Assembly (NCBI RefSeq): GCF_025152575.1
Contig: NZ_CP102293.1
Span: 2,666,001-2,730,000, forward strand
Source of the DNA: Subdoligranulum variabile
GTDB lineage: Bacteria; Bacillota; Clostridia; Oscillospirales; Ruminococcaceae
DNA length: 64,000 nt
Direction: 5' to 3'
Below the pieces are notes generated by a model that saw only the letters and a list, made by a program, of their open reading frames with translations, did no database searches and was not told the origin of the DNA. This document shows positions 16,039-25,574 of the stretch, piece by piece. The position numbers and the translations under genes are program-made. The number at the start of each line of letters is the position of its first letter. Positions within the stretch are counted from its first letter, which is position 1.

Positions 16039-17039
16039 TTACACCTCCCATTTTGCCGTTACCGGCTCGTTGATGTACAGACGGCGTTCTTTCAGATACT
16101 GGATTGATTCCGGGGGGCAGACGGAGCACGAACTCGGGCCAGCTCAGATTCTTGTCCTCACTCTCGGATAAAGCAAGAGCCACCCGGCAGATGCGATCCA
16201 CAAACTGTAGTGGGGTTATGAGGGTGTTGAACTTGAGCTTACCCCGGAAAAGCCCGGAACTCGATGGTGTTGGGGGTGTCAGGTTGACGCAGGCATAGCA
16301 ACCGTTCCCTGAGTTATATTGAGGGGGCTCCAGAATTTCCTTGGCGTTGATCTTATACTCATGGCGGGCAGCCTAATCTTTCGGTGCGGAGGCTGGATCG
16401 TAAAATCTCCTGCCAGAACCGTTCGAACAGATAGAGGATTTTGGAGATGGTTCCATCCTGGGTCGCGCTGTGTTCACCCAGGGCGTCCCGGTTCACATGG
16501 ATATGCAGGCCGAAGGTCCCGGCGTTATGGCTGTTATAGTGCATCTCCCGGAAGGCGGCCACCGTTTCGGCCTAGGGGACCTTGGTGCGGTGTTCTTCCA
16601 GCGTGCAGGGATTGGTCACCAGCTCTAGACCATCATCCAGGCTACCGCCGGTTTTCATGTAGGCGTACTCTTCCAGGCGGTTGATTACATTCAAGACTGT
16701 GCGGGTATGGGAGGCGCTCTGCTCGGTATCGTCAACTTCAGGTCCCCCCCCCAGATAGAGCGGCCCACCGCCATAGAATACGGGGGAGGGCTTGTAGCTG
16801 TAGGGATGCAGGGCGTTGCCTACTTTCTCCCGGTAACAGGATTCACAGTAAGGCAGCGTTTCGTAGTCGTTCCCGTCATACCATGCTTCGCTGTTGGAGA
16901 TCAGGCGGCCACACTCGCTGCAGCCAACAAAGTATTCCTCCCGGAAGGAGGGACAAATGCCTTCGAAATTGATTTCATAATGGCCGTGACTAATCATTGT
17001 TGGAATACAATAGATTTTGGGGCGTAAAACGAAAATCAT
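16039..17039 (-). pseudogene. Amidoligase (glutamine-synthetase-like) family gene, decayed
   Basis: Pieces of an amidoligase can be followed through frame changes: an N-terminal zinc segment (CSECGRLI, then YCESCYREK), SYKPSPVFYGGGP, GSLDDGLELVTNPCTLEEH (16572-17039), then HNAGTFGLHIHVNRDALGE and ILYLFERFWQEILR (16359-16562), then VDRICRVALALSESEDKNLSWPEFV and a final YINEPVTAKWEV before TAA. A nine-base G tract at 16743-16751 replaces the usual GVELE region. Such ligases are predicted to join amino groups to peptide carboxylates together with class II amidotransferases. Confidence 0.8.
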
Positions 17040-17336
17040 ATGAGAACCTAGACTTTTTTGCCCTACTAAGGTATAATAATTTCTAATTAATTTGCTAAAT
17101 TTGGTTGGCTAGATTTTGTGCTGAATATATGGGATTTGAAGGGCAAAAGATTCGTCCAATCTGAGTTTAAATTGAAGGAACAGCTACGTTGAGGCAAACA
17201 ATGGAAAAATATTGCGAGAGCAATTCAGTCTTTGGAGTAGGACCATAGCTTGCTGATGCTGTTGGATAACTTGAGTGAAAGAGGTTATTCTAAAAGTGAC
17301 TTTGCAAATCAACTTTAATGTGATGAGAGATGCGTT
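17040..17336. other. A+T-rich gap without recognisable genes
   Basis: No coding frame or strong hairpin found. The drop in G+C begins here, marking the start of the polysaccharide-type region. Weak A+T-rich stretches could serve as a promoter for the acyltransferase gene at 17337. Confidence 0.5.
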
Positions 17337-18030
17337 ATGTTTCAGCGATTCTTCAATGTGATAAAGGCAATTATAATCAACAAAAAGAAAAAGGTTAGAA
17401 TTTCCATAACTGCTCATGTAGACAACGCGAAATTTGAAGGGAAAAATCTACTTGCAGCACGATCAAATCTTTCAAATTCAGTGATCGGGTATGGCAGTTA
17501 TATTAGAGAAAACAGCAGTTTGCCAAGAACGAGAATTGGCAAATACTGTTCAATCTCTTGGAATGTCAAACTTGTTGCGGGAACACATCCTGCAAAGAAC
17601 TGGGTTTCTACATATCCCAGGTTTCTTCTCAATAAAAACCGAGGGCATCTGTTCATATACACAGGAACAGCGTTTTGAAGAGTATCGCTATGTGGATGAT
17701 GACAAACGGTATTTTTGTGAGATTGGCAATGATGTTTGGATAGGCAGTGATGTAATTATACTGCAGGGAGTTAAAATCGGAAACGGCGCGATCGTTGCTT
17801 CTGGCGCAGTTGTCACGAAAGATGTGCCTGATTTTGCAATTGTCGGAGGAGTCCCCGCGAAGATTATTCGGTACAGATTCACCAAGGATGAAATAAACTT
17901 TCTAAATCAATTGCAATGGTGGAATCGACAAGAAAAATGGATACAAAACCATGCTTTATATTTCTCGGATATAAAACTACTAAAAGACCGTGTTGAAAAA
18001 TCAGATGAGAGAAAATACAAGAGATTATAA
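17337..18030 (+). pseudogene. Hexapeptide-repeat acyltransferase with one frameshift
   Basis: Residues from ATG 17337 ([43 protein letters not shown]) and from the next frame after about 17,620 ([53 protein letters not shown]) together make one left-handed beta-helix acetyltransferase of the CatB/serine-acetyltransferase-like type, as used to acetylate sugars of surface glycans. The break is a one-base shift near [11 protein letters not shown]. Everything else looks intact, so it could be a recent mutation or a sequencing error. Confidence 0.8.
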
Positions 18031-18069
18031 ATGGAAAAATGGTTGATAGCTTTGTAGGGAAAAGCTGAT

Positions 18070-18300
18070 TCTCGAAATGAAGGAATCTGAGAAGTGTGAC
18101 GGCTACCGGTCTCGCAGGTTGAATATGCGGATGAGTACCCTGTATTCATGATGCCGAAGGTACGACATGGTGGTAACATACCGTTCTTTGTTACTGAGCG
18201 CAAGCGCAGTGAAGCGGCATTGATTCAGATGGTTAAGGTTGCCTTCGTGTAGGGGATATGCGCTCGTAAGATGGAAAAGCAGAATTGTAAGAATGGTAGT
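18070..18300 (+). pseudogene. IS256-family transposase remnant
   Basis: Fragments in two frames match the IS256 transposase pattern: EMKESEKCDGYRSRRLNMRM, then MPKVRHGGNIPFFVTERKRS followed by EAALIQMVKVAF and GICARKMEK. Stop codons and frame changes break it, and the catalytic DDE part is missing. It marks old insertion activity beside the polysaccharide cluster. Confidence 0.7.
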
Positions 18301-18911
18301 ACTTGTGGTCTGTGGTGTGGATGAGTATGTGCAGAGAGAACGCATGATGGTAAAGTTGAAAAAAATCGTATCTTGTGCTTTTCCGAGGAGTGCAAGAGCA
18401 GAAACTTCGCACTCCGAGATTGGTGGTTCCCAATGCACACACCGGACTTTTTGGGGGAGCCTCAAAGGTTTCCAAGAAGCAAACTGTTCAGACGGTGCTG
18501 CGGTCGGAGGCTTAACTTTGTATCTTGTGGGAAACCTTTTTGCGAACTTAACTTGACGCGAGCTGCAAGCTATGTTTGATACTTTAGATATTATCTGATG
18601 TTGTTTTTACTATTTCATCGGCTTTTCGTTTGTAAGAAACAAAATTTTAAGACAAGTAAATCGTTGAAGCGATGGTGTTTCAGAACTGTTCGAAGAGTAG
18701 AATTGATTTGATAATAAGTCGTAAGGCGAAAGCTCGCAATTACTACGCCAATTGGTATGGTATATTGTGATTCAGTAGAGGGATATTATAAACTCAGAAT
18801 TTTTATTTATATTTCAAGATTCCAGAAAACATTTTAGAATCCTAGATGTCATAAAGTATAGCGTTATTATACATATTTAAAATATAGTATATTTGGGTGA
18901 GGAGATAGGAA
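18301..18911. other. A+T-rich gap, probably more insertion-sequence debris
   Basis: No intact frame is seen. The first part follows the IS256 remnant and may be its decayed continuation. The last 150 bases are very A+T-rich and likely hold the promoter for the glycosyltransferase at 18912, which has GGTGAGGAGATAGG before its ATG. Confidence 0.4.
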
Positions 18912-20078
18912 ATGACGACGAGAAAATCTGAATTTGCAATCGTAGTAGTGGGATATAACCGTTGTGATAGTCTGAAACGATTGATATCTTCCTTGCAAAA
19001 AGTAGATTATATGGGGGATACCGTTGACTTAATTATCAGCATTGATAATTCAGGGACTAATATAGTTGAAATGTATGCAAATACTGTAGTATGGGAATAC
19101 GGAGAAAAAATTATCCGAACCTTCCCGGAAAGGCAGGGATTGAGAAACCACATTTTGCAATGTGGCGATTATACGGAAGATTATAGTGCGATTGCAGTAT
19201 TCGAAGATGACATTTTTGTTTCTCCGGATTTCTATAATTATATGAAGCAGGCAGTAGGATTTTATAAAGACGATGAATCCATTGCAGGAATTTCTCTATA
19301 TAATCATATGTTTTGCGAGAATTGTCAGCGCCCTTTTCTCGCACAAAAAGGAAATTTTGATAATTATTTTCTAAAGTATGCCCAATCCTGGGGCCAGATA
19401 TGGATGACAAAACAATGGCGTCAATTTCGGCAATGGTATAAAAACAACGATGGAGATATTATTTCTTCTGATAAAATACCTGAATACCTCCGAAGATGGC
19501 CTAATACGTCGTGGCTGAAATATCATATCGAATACTGTATTTTAGAAAATAAGTATTTTGTCTACCCGTACGATTCTTTGTCCACCAACTTTGTGGAGCT
19601 AGGCCAACATTGCAAGATCCCTAGCTCAGTATATCAAGTGCCTATGCTTTATGGTCATAAAGAACGATACAATTTTTGCCGTTTTGGTGCGGAAGATGGT
19701 GTTTATTATGATGCGTTTTTTGAGCGTGAAATTGGTATTGATAGATTGAAAATTTCGAAGGATGATGTGATTTTTGATATTAATGGTGTCAGAAAGATAG
19801 ATTCGCAAAAACGATATCTTGTGTCTTCACAGCAACTTGGATATAAAATATTAGAGCAGTATGGGTATAAATTGAGACCCGCAGAAATGAACGTACTGTT
19901 GGGAATTTCGGGAAAATCTATTTATCTTTATGATACGAAAGAACGTGCGGAAAACAAATTTTGCGATACGACCTTAGAGCAGTGGTATTATGACACTAAA
20001 GTGGAAAGTCTACGTTATGCAGGCGGGATGGTGTTAAAGATGATAAAAAATAAACTAAAAGAAAAGATTATGAGATAG
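18912..20078 (+). CDS. Glycosyltransferase (GT-A fold, GNT-I-like)
   Basis: A 388-residue protein with FAIVVVGYNRCDSLKRLISSL at the nucleotide-sugar-binding N-terminus and a metal-binding acidic motif in IAVFEDDIFVSPDFYNYM near residues 96-113. This arrangement is shared with GNT-I-like and GT2-like inverting transferases. No membrane segment, so it acts at the inner face of the membrane. It opens the A+T-rich polysaccharide cluster. Donor and acceptor unknown. Confidence 0.82.
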   Translation: MTTRKSEFAIVVVGYNRCDSLKRLISSLQKVDYMGDTVDLIISIDNSGTNIVEMYANTVVWEYGEKIIRTFPERQGLRNHILQCGDYTEDYSAIAVFEDDIFVSPDFYNYMKQAVGFYKDDESIAGISLYNHMFCENCQRPFLAQKGNFDNYFLKYAQSWGQIWMTKQWRQFRQWYKNNDGDIISSDKIPEYLRRWPNTSWLKYHIEYCILENKYFVYPYDSLSTNFVELGQHCKIPSSVYQVPMLYGHKERYNFCRFGAEDGVYYDAFFEREIGIDRLKISKDDVIFDINGVRKIDSQKRYLVSSQQLGYKILEQYGYKLRPAEMNVLLGISGKSIYLYDTKERAENKFCDTTLEQWYYDTKVESLRYAGGMVLKMIKNKLKEKIMR

Positions 20079-20208
20079 TGAAAATGATTCTGAACAAAAG
20101 AAAACCACGGCAGTGAAGGCAAAACTGAGTGTAGAATGTGTGCATCTGTGTTGGAATTTTGGATAAGGCGATACAACGGTTGATAGGAAGAAAGGAAATT
20201 TGTGGCTT

Positions 20209-21285
20209 ATGAAAGTCATACATGTGGTCCATAGAGATAAATTTACAAAAGGGTATATTAACTTTATGAAAACACAAATGGCTCGATATGAACATTGTTT
20301 TATAATTCAAGCGGAACAAAAACTCGACCTAGTAGATCAAAACAATGTTTTTTATGTTAAAAGCTTTGAAAAAACAATATCAAATGAATTGCTGGCACTA
20401 ATGGATGAAAGTGATGCTATTATTTTCTCCGGAATTTTTAATAGCATTTATTTGTTAAAGCAGTTGCCCAGAAGGTTATTAAAAAAGACGTATTTGCAAT
20501 TTTGGGGAGCGGATTTTTATAGTTACTCTGAATTCCGCTCCCCGATTCATATTCGTTATTATCTACATAGGTTTATGAGAAAACGACTGTACAATAGTTG
20601 TGCAGGGCATATTTTTTTGATTCAGGGAGAATACAAGAAATATGAAGCGATATTCGGGAAATTTGACAGGAATTTTGTTGTGTCTATGCCTACGGACTAT
20701 GTGAAAGAAATAGTGCAAGAAATTTGTGAACTGCGACAGAAAAAAATAAAAAAAAACAATATTAATATTATGATTGGTAACTCTGCAACGAAATCTAATA
20801 GGCACGAAGAAGTGCTTAACTGGTTAAGTAAGTATTCGGATAAGGAAATTACAATCTATATGCCGCTTTCCTATGGAGATTCCGAATATAGAAATAGAAT
20901 TATTAGAATCTCAAAAGAAAAATATGGCATATCTGCGGTCCCAATTGTGCAATACATGAATACATTGAGCTACGTAAAGTTTTTGTCCACAATGGATATT
21001 GGAATCATTAATTGTAATCGGCAACAAGGAATGGGAAATATTCTTTTTTTACTTGCTTTAGGTAAAAAGGTTTATATTAGACGCGAAACGACGATGTGGG
21101 AAAGCTACTGTTCAAAAGGATACACTATATTTGATGCAGCAAAAATTCCTGAATTGACTTATGAACAATTTATTCACTTTACATCAAAAGATAAAGAAAA
21201 AAATGAAAATATATGTGACCAAACTTTTACTTATGAACAGTATATACGAGAGTGGAACGATTTCTTAGAAGCCATCAATCGTTAG
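20209..21285 (+). CDS. GT56-family (WecF-like) 4-acetamido-4,6-dideoxyhexose transferase
   Basis: A 358-residue protein. Start set at ATG 20209 (MKVIHVVHRDKFTKGYINFM) behind AAGGAAA rather than the upstream TTG. Landmarks of GT56/WecF are visible: LQFWGADFYSY, IMIGNSATKSNRHEEVLNWL near 190-210, IYMPLSYGDSEYRNRI, and MDIGIINCNRQQGMGNILFL. Enterobacterial WecF moves Fuc4NAc from dTDP to lipid-linked sugars. The downstream aminotransferase and acetyltransferase could make such a donor. Substrate is inferred, not shown. Confidence 0.82.
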   Translation: MKVIHVVHRDKFTKGYINFMKTQMARYEHCFIIQAEQKLDLVDQNNVFYVKSFEKTISNELLALMDESDAIIFSGIFNSIYLLKQLPRRLLKKTYLQFWGADFYSYSEFRSPIHIRYYLHRFMRKRLYNSCAGHIFLIQGEYKKYEAIFGKFDRNFVVSMPTDYVKEIVQEICELRQKKIKKNNINIMIGNSATKSNRHEEVLNWLSKYSDKEITIYMPLSYGDSEYRNRIIRISKEKYGISAVPIVQYMNTLSYVKFLSTMDIGIINCNRQQGMGNILFLLALGKKVYIRRETTMWESYCSKGYTIFDAAKIPELTYEQFIHFTSKDKEKNENICDQTFTYEQYIREWNDFLEAINR

Positions 21286-21314
21286 GGCATAAAAATAAGA
21301 TATAGGGGAACATA

Positions 21315-22748
21315 ATGAAATCAACCATCAGCAATTTGTTGTGGCGTTTTGCTGAAAGATGTGGATCGCAGGGCGTACAATTTGTTGTGTCGATCCTTTT
21401 AGCACGCCTTTTGACACCAGAAAATTATGGTACAATTGCACTAGTAACTGTCTTTACAACAATTTTACAGGTTTTCGTGGACAGCGGTTTGAGCACAGCT
21501 CTTGTTCAGAAAAAGAACGCTAATGATTTGGATTTCTCTTCGGTATTTTATTTTAATATATTGGTATGCGTCATTCTGTATGTCGCAATCTTTGCCGCTG
21601 CACCAGCTATCGCTTTATTCTATAATGATATTACACTAGTACCTGTGGTGCGGGTGTTAAGCTTAACCATTGTAGTGTCTGGAGTGCGGGGAATTCAGCA
21701 ATCTTATGTCTCCCGCAATATGCTATTTAAACGATTCTTCTTTTCTACACTTGGCGGAACGGTTGTTTCTGCCATATTTGGCGTCGGGATGGCCTATGCT
21801 GGCTTTGGGGTTTGGGCGTTGGTAGTCCAACAATTATCCAATGTAATTGTGGGCACAATAATACTTTGGGTTACGGTTAAGTGGCGTCCCCAAAAGATGT
21901 TTTCGTGGAAAAGATTACAACGGCTGTTATCATTTGGTTGGAAACTGCTGGTATCGTCGCTCTTAGATACTACGTACAATAATCTGTGCAACTTAATTAT
22001 TGGAAAGCTATATTCATCTTCAGATCTGGCTTACTATAATCAGGGAGATAAACTCCCAAAGACCGTTATTACAAATATAAATACATCGATTGATAGCGTT
22101 TTGCTGCCGACGATGTCTAGCGCTCAAGATGATCGAGTGCGTGTCAGGAGTATGACACGTCGTGCTATCAAAACAAGCATTTATATTATGGCTCCTCTCA
22201 TGATGGGACTGGCATTTTGTGCCGAACCTATTGTGAAACTGGTTCTGACTGAAAAGTGGTTGCCATGTGTGCCATATATAAGAATATTCTGTTTTACTTA
22301 TATGTTTTGGCCAATACATACAGCAAACCTAAATGCCATTAAAGCGATGGGCCGTAGCGATATTTTCTTGCGACTGGAGATTGTGAAAAAAATTGTTGGG
22401 CTGCTTTTGTTGCTTATTGCGATGCGCATCAGTGTTTTGGCAATGGCTTACAGTATGATCATTTCAAGTGTAGCAGGACAAATTATCAATTCTTGGCCAA
22501 ACAGAAAGCTATTACAGTACAATTACTTGGACCAGCTACGGGATATATTCCCATCTATCTTACTGGCAGTTATAATGGGTGTCTGTGTATGGGGAGTATC
22601 TCTTTTAGATCTGAAAGTTGGAGTCACTTTATTGATTCAAATTCCGTTGGGAGCTTTTATTTATTGGGTGGGATCCGCCCTGTTTAGGTTTGAATCTTAC
22701 GAGTATTTGAAGAAACGAGTATTGGCTCTTTTTAAAATAGCGACTTGA
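21315..22748 (+). CDS. Wzx-like polysaccharide flippase (MOP/PST family)
   Basis: A 477-residue membrane protein with about 12-14 hydrophobic segments. The start (ISNLLWRFAERCGSQGVQFV, ILLARLLTPENYGTIALVTV) is characteristic of the PST branch of oligosaccharide exporters (RfbX/WzxC type). It should flip lipid-linked repeat units across the membrane. GGGGAA stands before ATG 21315. Its place between transferases and sugar-modifying enzymes fits a surface glycan pathway. Confidence 0.9.
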   Translation: MKSTISNLLWRFAERCGSQGVQFVVSILLARLLTPENYGTIALVTVFTTILQVFVDSGLSTALVQKKNANDLDFSSVFYFNILVCVILYVAIFAAAPAIALFYNDITLVPVVRVLSLTIVVSGVRGIQQSYVSRNMLFKRFFFSTLGGTVVSAIFGVGMAYAGFGVWALVVQQLSNVIVGTIILWVTVKWRPQKMFSWKRLQRLLSFGWKLLVSSLLDTTYNNLCNLIIGKLYSSSDLAYYNQGDKLPKTVITNINTSIDSVLLPTMSSAQDDRVRVRSMTRRAIKTSIYIMAPLMMGLAFCAEPIVKLVLTEKWLPCVPYIRIFCFTYMFWPIHTANLNAIKAMGRSDIFLRLEIVKKIVGLLLLLIAMRISVLAMAYSMIISSVAGQIINSWPNRKLLQYNYLDQLRDIFPSILLAVIMGVCVWGVSLLDLKVGVTLLIQIPLGAFIYWVGSALFRFESYEYLKKRVLALFKIAT

Positions 22749-22786
22749 AAATTGACGTTGAGTGAGATTGGGGGAGGAGGCCCTTT

Positions 22787-23998
22787 ATGAAAAAATTACT
22801 TCTTTTAGGAGGATCTGGATACTTATTGCCAGTGATTGAAACGGCGCGTAAGCTCGGGCTCTATGTGATCACCTGTGACTACTTGCCGGATAATACAGCT
22901 CATAAGTACTCAGACAAATATATTGATCTCAGTATTATTGAAAAAGATAAGGTGTTAGAGGCTGCTAAAAAAGAGAATATCAGTGGTGTTATGTCCTTCG
23001 CCTGCGACCCTGGAGTTGTGACTGCGGCATATGTGGCAGAAAAAATGGGACTCCCGTTCCAGTGCTCCTATGAGGCTGCTTGCATCTTGCAAGACAAAGG
23101 GCTTTTCCGAGAATTTCTTACCAAGCATGGATTCAATGTGCCCCACGCAAAACGCTATACTGAGAAAAATGTGCCAGCAGAAGATTTGAACTTCTTTACC
23201 TGGCCGGTTATTGTTAAGCCGGTAGATTCTGCGGGAAGCAAAGGCGTCACAAAGGTAAACACACCGGAGGAATTGCTTGCAGCGATTGATGTGGCGGTTG
23301 AACAATCACATAACGGCGCCTTTATCATTGAAGATTTCCTTACGTTTGAAGGTTATCATTCAAGTACCGATCCTTTTACTGTGGATGGAAAGTTGCAGTT
23401 TATTACCTATTCAGACCAGCTGTTTGACCCTGAAGCAGAAAACCCCTATACGCCGGCAAGAATTATTTGGCCGTCGTCCATGAAAGAAGAACATCAGGAG
23501 TATCTGACAAGAGAAATCCAGCGGTTAATGGACCTTTTGCATACCGGGACAGGCATATACAACATCGAGACCTGTGTGGGGGCCAATGATAAACCCTATA
23601 TTATGGAAGTCTCCCCCAGGGGAGGTGGATGTCGTATCGCTGAATTACAGAAGATGGCCTATGGCGTTGATCTGATCGAAAACGAAGTCCGAAAGGCTGT
23701 GGGAATGCCTTTACTGGAATTGCAGCCTCATCCTTGCCAGGGGCACTGGTGTGAATTGGTGGTTCATGCCAAACCAGGCATGGAAGGAATCTTGCAGAGT
23801 ATCCGGATGGACCGTGAAGTGGAGAAAAAATATCTCCGTCAGATTAGCCTGACGAAAAAAGAGGGAGACCATGTGCAGCCCTTTACGGGAGCCAATATGT
23901 CCCTGGGAGATATGTTTTTGCAGTTTGAAAGTCGGGAACAGCTGGACGAGATTACAGGCCATACGGAGCGCTGGCTGTATGTTAATCTGAAAAAATGA
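22787..23998 (+). CDS. ATP-grasp ligase
   Basis: A 403-residue enzyme. N-terminal pre-grasp domain (KKLLLLGGSGYLLPVIETAR), then ATP-grasp core with the lysine in WPVIVKPVDSAGSKGVTKV near 146-164, and metal-binding acidic residues in IYNIETCVGANDKPYIMEVS followed by PRGGG near 265-290. These enzymes join a carboxylate to an amine or thiol through an acyl-phosphate. In a glycan cluster it probably attaches an amino acid to a sugar or makes a dipeptide-like donor. AGGAGG precedes ATG 22787. Confidence 0.85.
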   Translation: MKKLLLLGGSGYLLPVIETARKLGLYVITCDYLPDNTAHKYSDKYIDLSIIEKDKVLEAAKKENISGVMSFACDPGVVTAAYVAEKMGLPFQCSYEAACILQDKGLFREFLTKHGFNVPHAKRYTEKNVPAEDLNFFTWPVIVKPVDSAGSKGVTKVNTPEELLAAIDVAVEQSHNGAFIIEDFLTFEGYHSSTDPFTVDGKLQFITYSDQLFDPEAENPYTPARIIWPSSMKEEHQEYLTREIQRLMDLLHTGTGIYNIETCVGANDKPYIMEVSPRGGGCRIAELQKMAYGVDLIENEVRKAVGMPLLELQPHPCQGHWCELVVHAKPGMEGILQSIRMDREVEKKYLRQISLTKKEGDHVQPFTGANMSLGDMFLQFESREQLDEITGHTERWLYVNLKK

Positions 23999-24034
23999 CC
24001 AAACGATTGCGGTGGGCAGAAAAGAAGGTGCAAT

Positions 24035-25015
24035 GTGAGAGAAATTGGCGGATATATTGAGTTTGAATACTATAACGGCAGTATGTTCCATGATAGTGCA
24101 GTGGCTTTGAACTGTGGACGAAGCGCGCTGGCGTATCTGTGGGAGACAAAGAAAATCCAAAAACTGTATCTACCTTATTTTCTTTGCGATTCGGTAGTGA
24201 ATGAATGCAAAAAACTGAAGATTGATTATCAGTTCTACCATGTTGGACCAAAATTGGAGCCGCTGTTTGCAGAATCGTCGTCAGAAGGTGCTTGGCTATA
24301 CTTGGTTAATTATTATGGCCAACTGTCTAACGAGGAAATTAGCCGCTTGAAAGTACAGTATGACCGAATAATTGTTGATAACGCACAGAGCTATTTTCAA
24401 ATGCCGGTTGAAGGTGTAGACACTTTATATACCTGCCGTAAGTATTTCGGCGTGGCGGATGGAGCTTTTTTGTATACTGATACGCAACTGGAGCGCCCAC
24501 TAGAGCGGGATGAGTCCCACGAACGAATGCATTTCCTTTTAGGAAGATTCGAACGTTCGGCCAGTGAGTTTTATTCGGAATACGTGGCCAATAACGATTT
24601 CTTTGATAATGAGCCTTTGAAGAAGATGTCCCGGTTGACACAAAATTTGTTGCGAGGAATCGATTATTCCGGTATAGAGAAGATTAGAAAGAAAAATTTT
24701 GCTTTTTTGCATAGGGAACTCGGACATAAAAATCAACTTTGTCTGAATGAGAACGAAGGAACGTTCATGTATCCTTTTATGACTCAAAACGGGGCACTGA
24801 TTCGTAAAAAATTGCAGCAAGAAAAAATTTATATACCAACCCTATGGCCCTCTGTAAAAGAATGGTGTTCGGAAGATATGCTAGAATATAAATATGCCGA
24901 GGATATATTGCCACTCCCTATCGACCAGCGATATGGGGAGAAAGATATGATGTATATTGTGAATTCTATTCAAAAATTAGTTTCTCTTGTAGAAAGTGAG
25001 GAGTGCACACAGTGA
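24035..25015 (+). CDS. PLP-dependent aminotransferase-like protein (divergent DegT type)
   Basis: A 326-residue protein of fold-type I PLP enzymes: ALNCGRSALAYLW for the cofactor phosphate, IIVDNAQSYFQ for the aspartate that holds the ring nitrogen, and TCRKYFGVADGAFLYTD for the Schiff-base lysine. It is shorter than normal DegT enzymes. It starts with GTG 24035 behind AAGAAGG; the ATG two bases earlier is out of frame. Stop overlaps the acetyltransferase start (GTGA), so they are co-translated. Substrate unknown; perhaps works with the ATP-grasp protein upstream. Confidence 0.75.
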   Translation: MREIGGYIEFEYYNGSMFHDSAVALNCGRSALAYLWETKKIQKLYLPYFLCDSVVNECKKLKIDYQFYHVGPKLEPLFAESSSEGAWLYLVNYYGQLSNEEISRLKVQYDRIIVDNAQSYFQMPVEGVDTLYTCRKYFGVADGAFLYTDTQLERPLERDESHERMHFLLGRFERSASEFYSEYVANNDFFDNEPLKKMSRLTQNLLRGIDYSGIEKIRKKNFAFLHRELGHKNQLCLNENEGTFMYPFMTQNGALIRKKLQQEKIYIPTLWPSVKEWCSEDMLEYKYAEDILPLPIDQRYGEKDMMYIVNSIQKLVSLVESEECTQ

Positions 25016-25566
25016 ATATCAAAGGGAAAAGAGTTACTCTCCGGGCAATGGAAAAACAAGATTGTGAGATGGTCCGGGAAATGTTTAATGATCCGGAAAT
25101 TGAAAAGCTAGTGATTGGTTGGGCGTTCCCCCTTTCCAGCTATGCTCAGGAGAAATGGTTTGAAAATCATTATGCAGACAATACCAATTTCCGCTTTGTG
25201 ATTGAAACGCCAGAAGACGGGGCGGTTGGAATTGCTACGTTGACTAACATCGACTGGAAAAATAGAAGTGCTGATCATGGTATTAAACTGGCAAAAAAGG
25301 AACGGCGCTCAAAAGGAATTGGAACGGATGCTGTGATGGCCATTATGCGCTATGCATTTGATGAATTACAACTTCATCGCTTAGATGGCGCATGGTTCAA
25401 AGATAATATTGCCTCAAAAACGATGTATACAAAATGTGGATGGGTAGAAGAAGGTGTACGCAGAGAATATATTTTCAAAAATGGCTCATATCGAGACTTG
25501 GTGGTCGTTGGCATTTTGGCCGAAGAATATCATGATTTGGTGAAGCGTACGCATTATTGGGATTGA
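25012..25566 (+). CDS. GNAT acetyltransferase (RimJ/RimL-like), probably sugar N-acetyltransferase
   Basis: A 184-residue acetyl-CoA-dependent enzyme: VTLRAMEKQDCEMVREMFND at the start, acetyl-CoA loop in KKERRSKGIGTDAVMAIMRY near 105-125, and the typical ending LHRLDGAWFKDNIASKTMYT with KCGWVEEGVRREYI. GTG 25012 is chosen because GAGGAG lies 8 bases before it; an upstream GTG at 25003 overlaps that site. Beside a VioA/WecE-like aminotransferase, a WecD-like role, acetylating the 4-amino group of a dTDP sugar, is the best guess. Confidence 0.82.
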   Translation: MNIKGKRVTLRAMEKQDCEMVREMFNDPEIEKLVIGWAFPLSSYAQEKWFENHYADNTNFRFVIETPEDGAVGIATLTNIDWKNRSADHGIKLAKKERRSKGIGTDAVMAIMRYAFDELQLHRLDGAWFKDNIASKTMYTKCGWVEEGVRREYIFKNGSYRDLVVVGILAEEYHDLVKRTHYWD

Positions 25567-25574
25567 GGTATATG

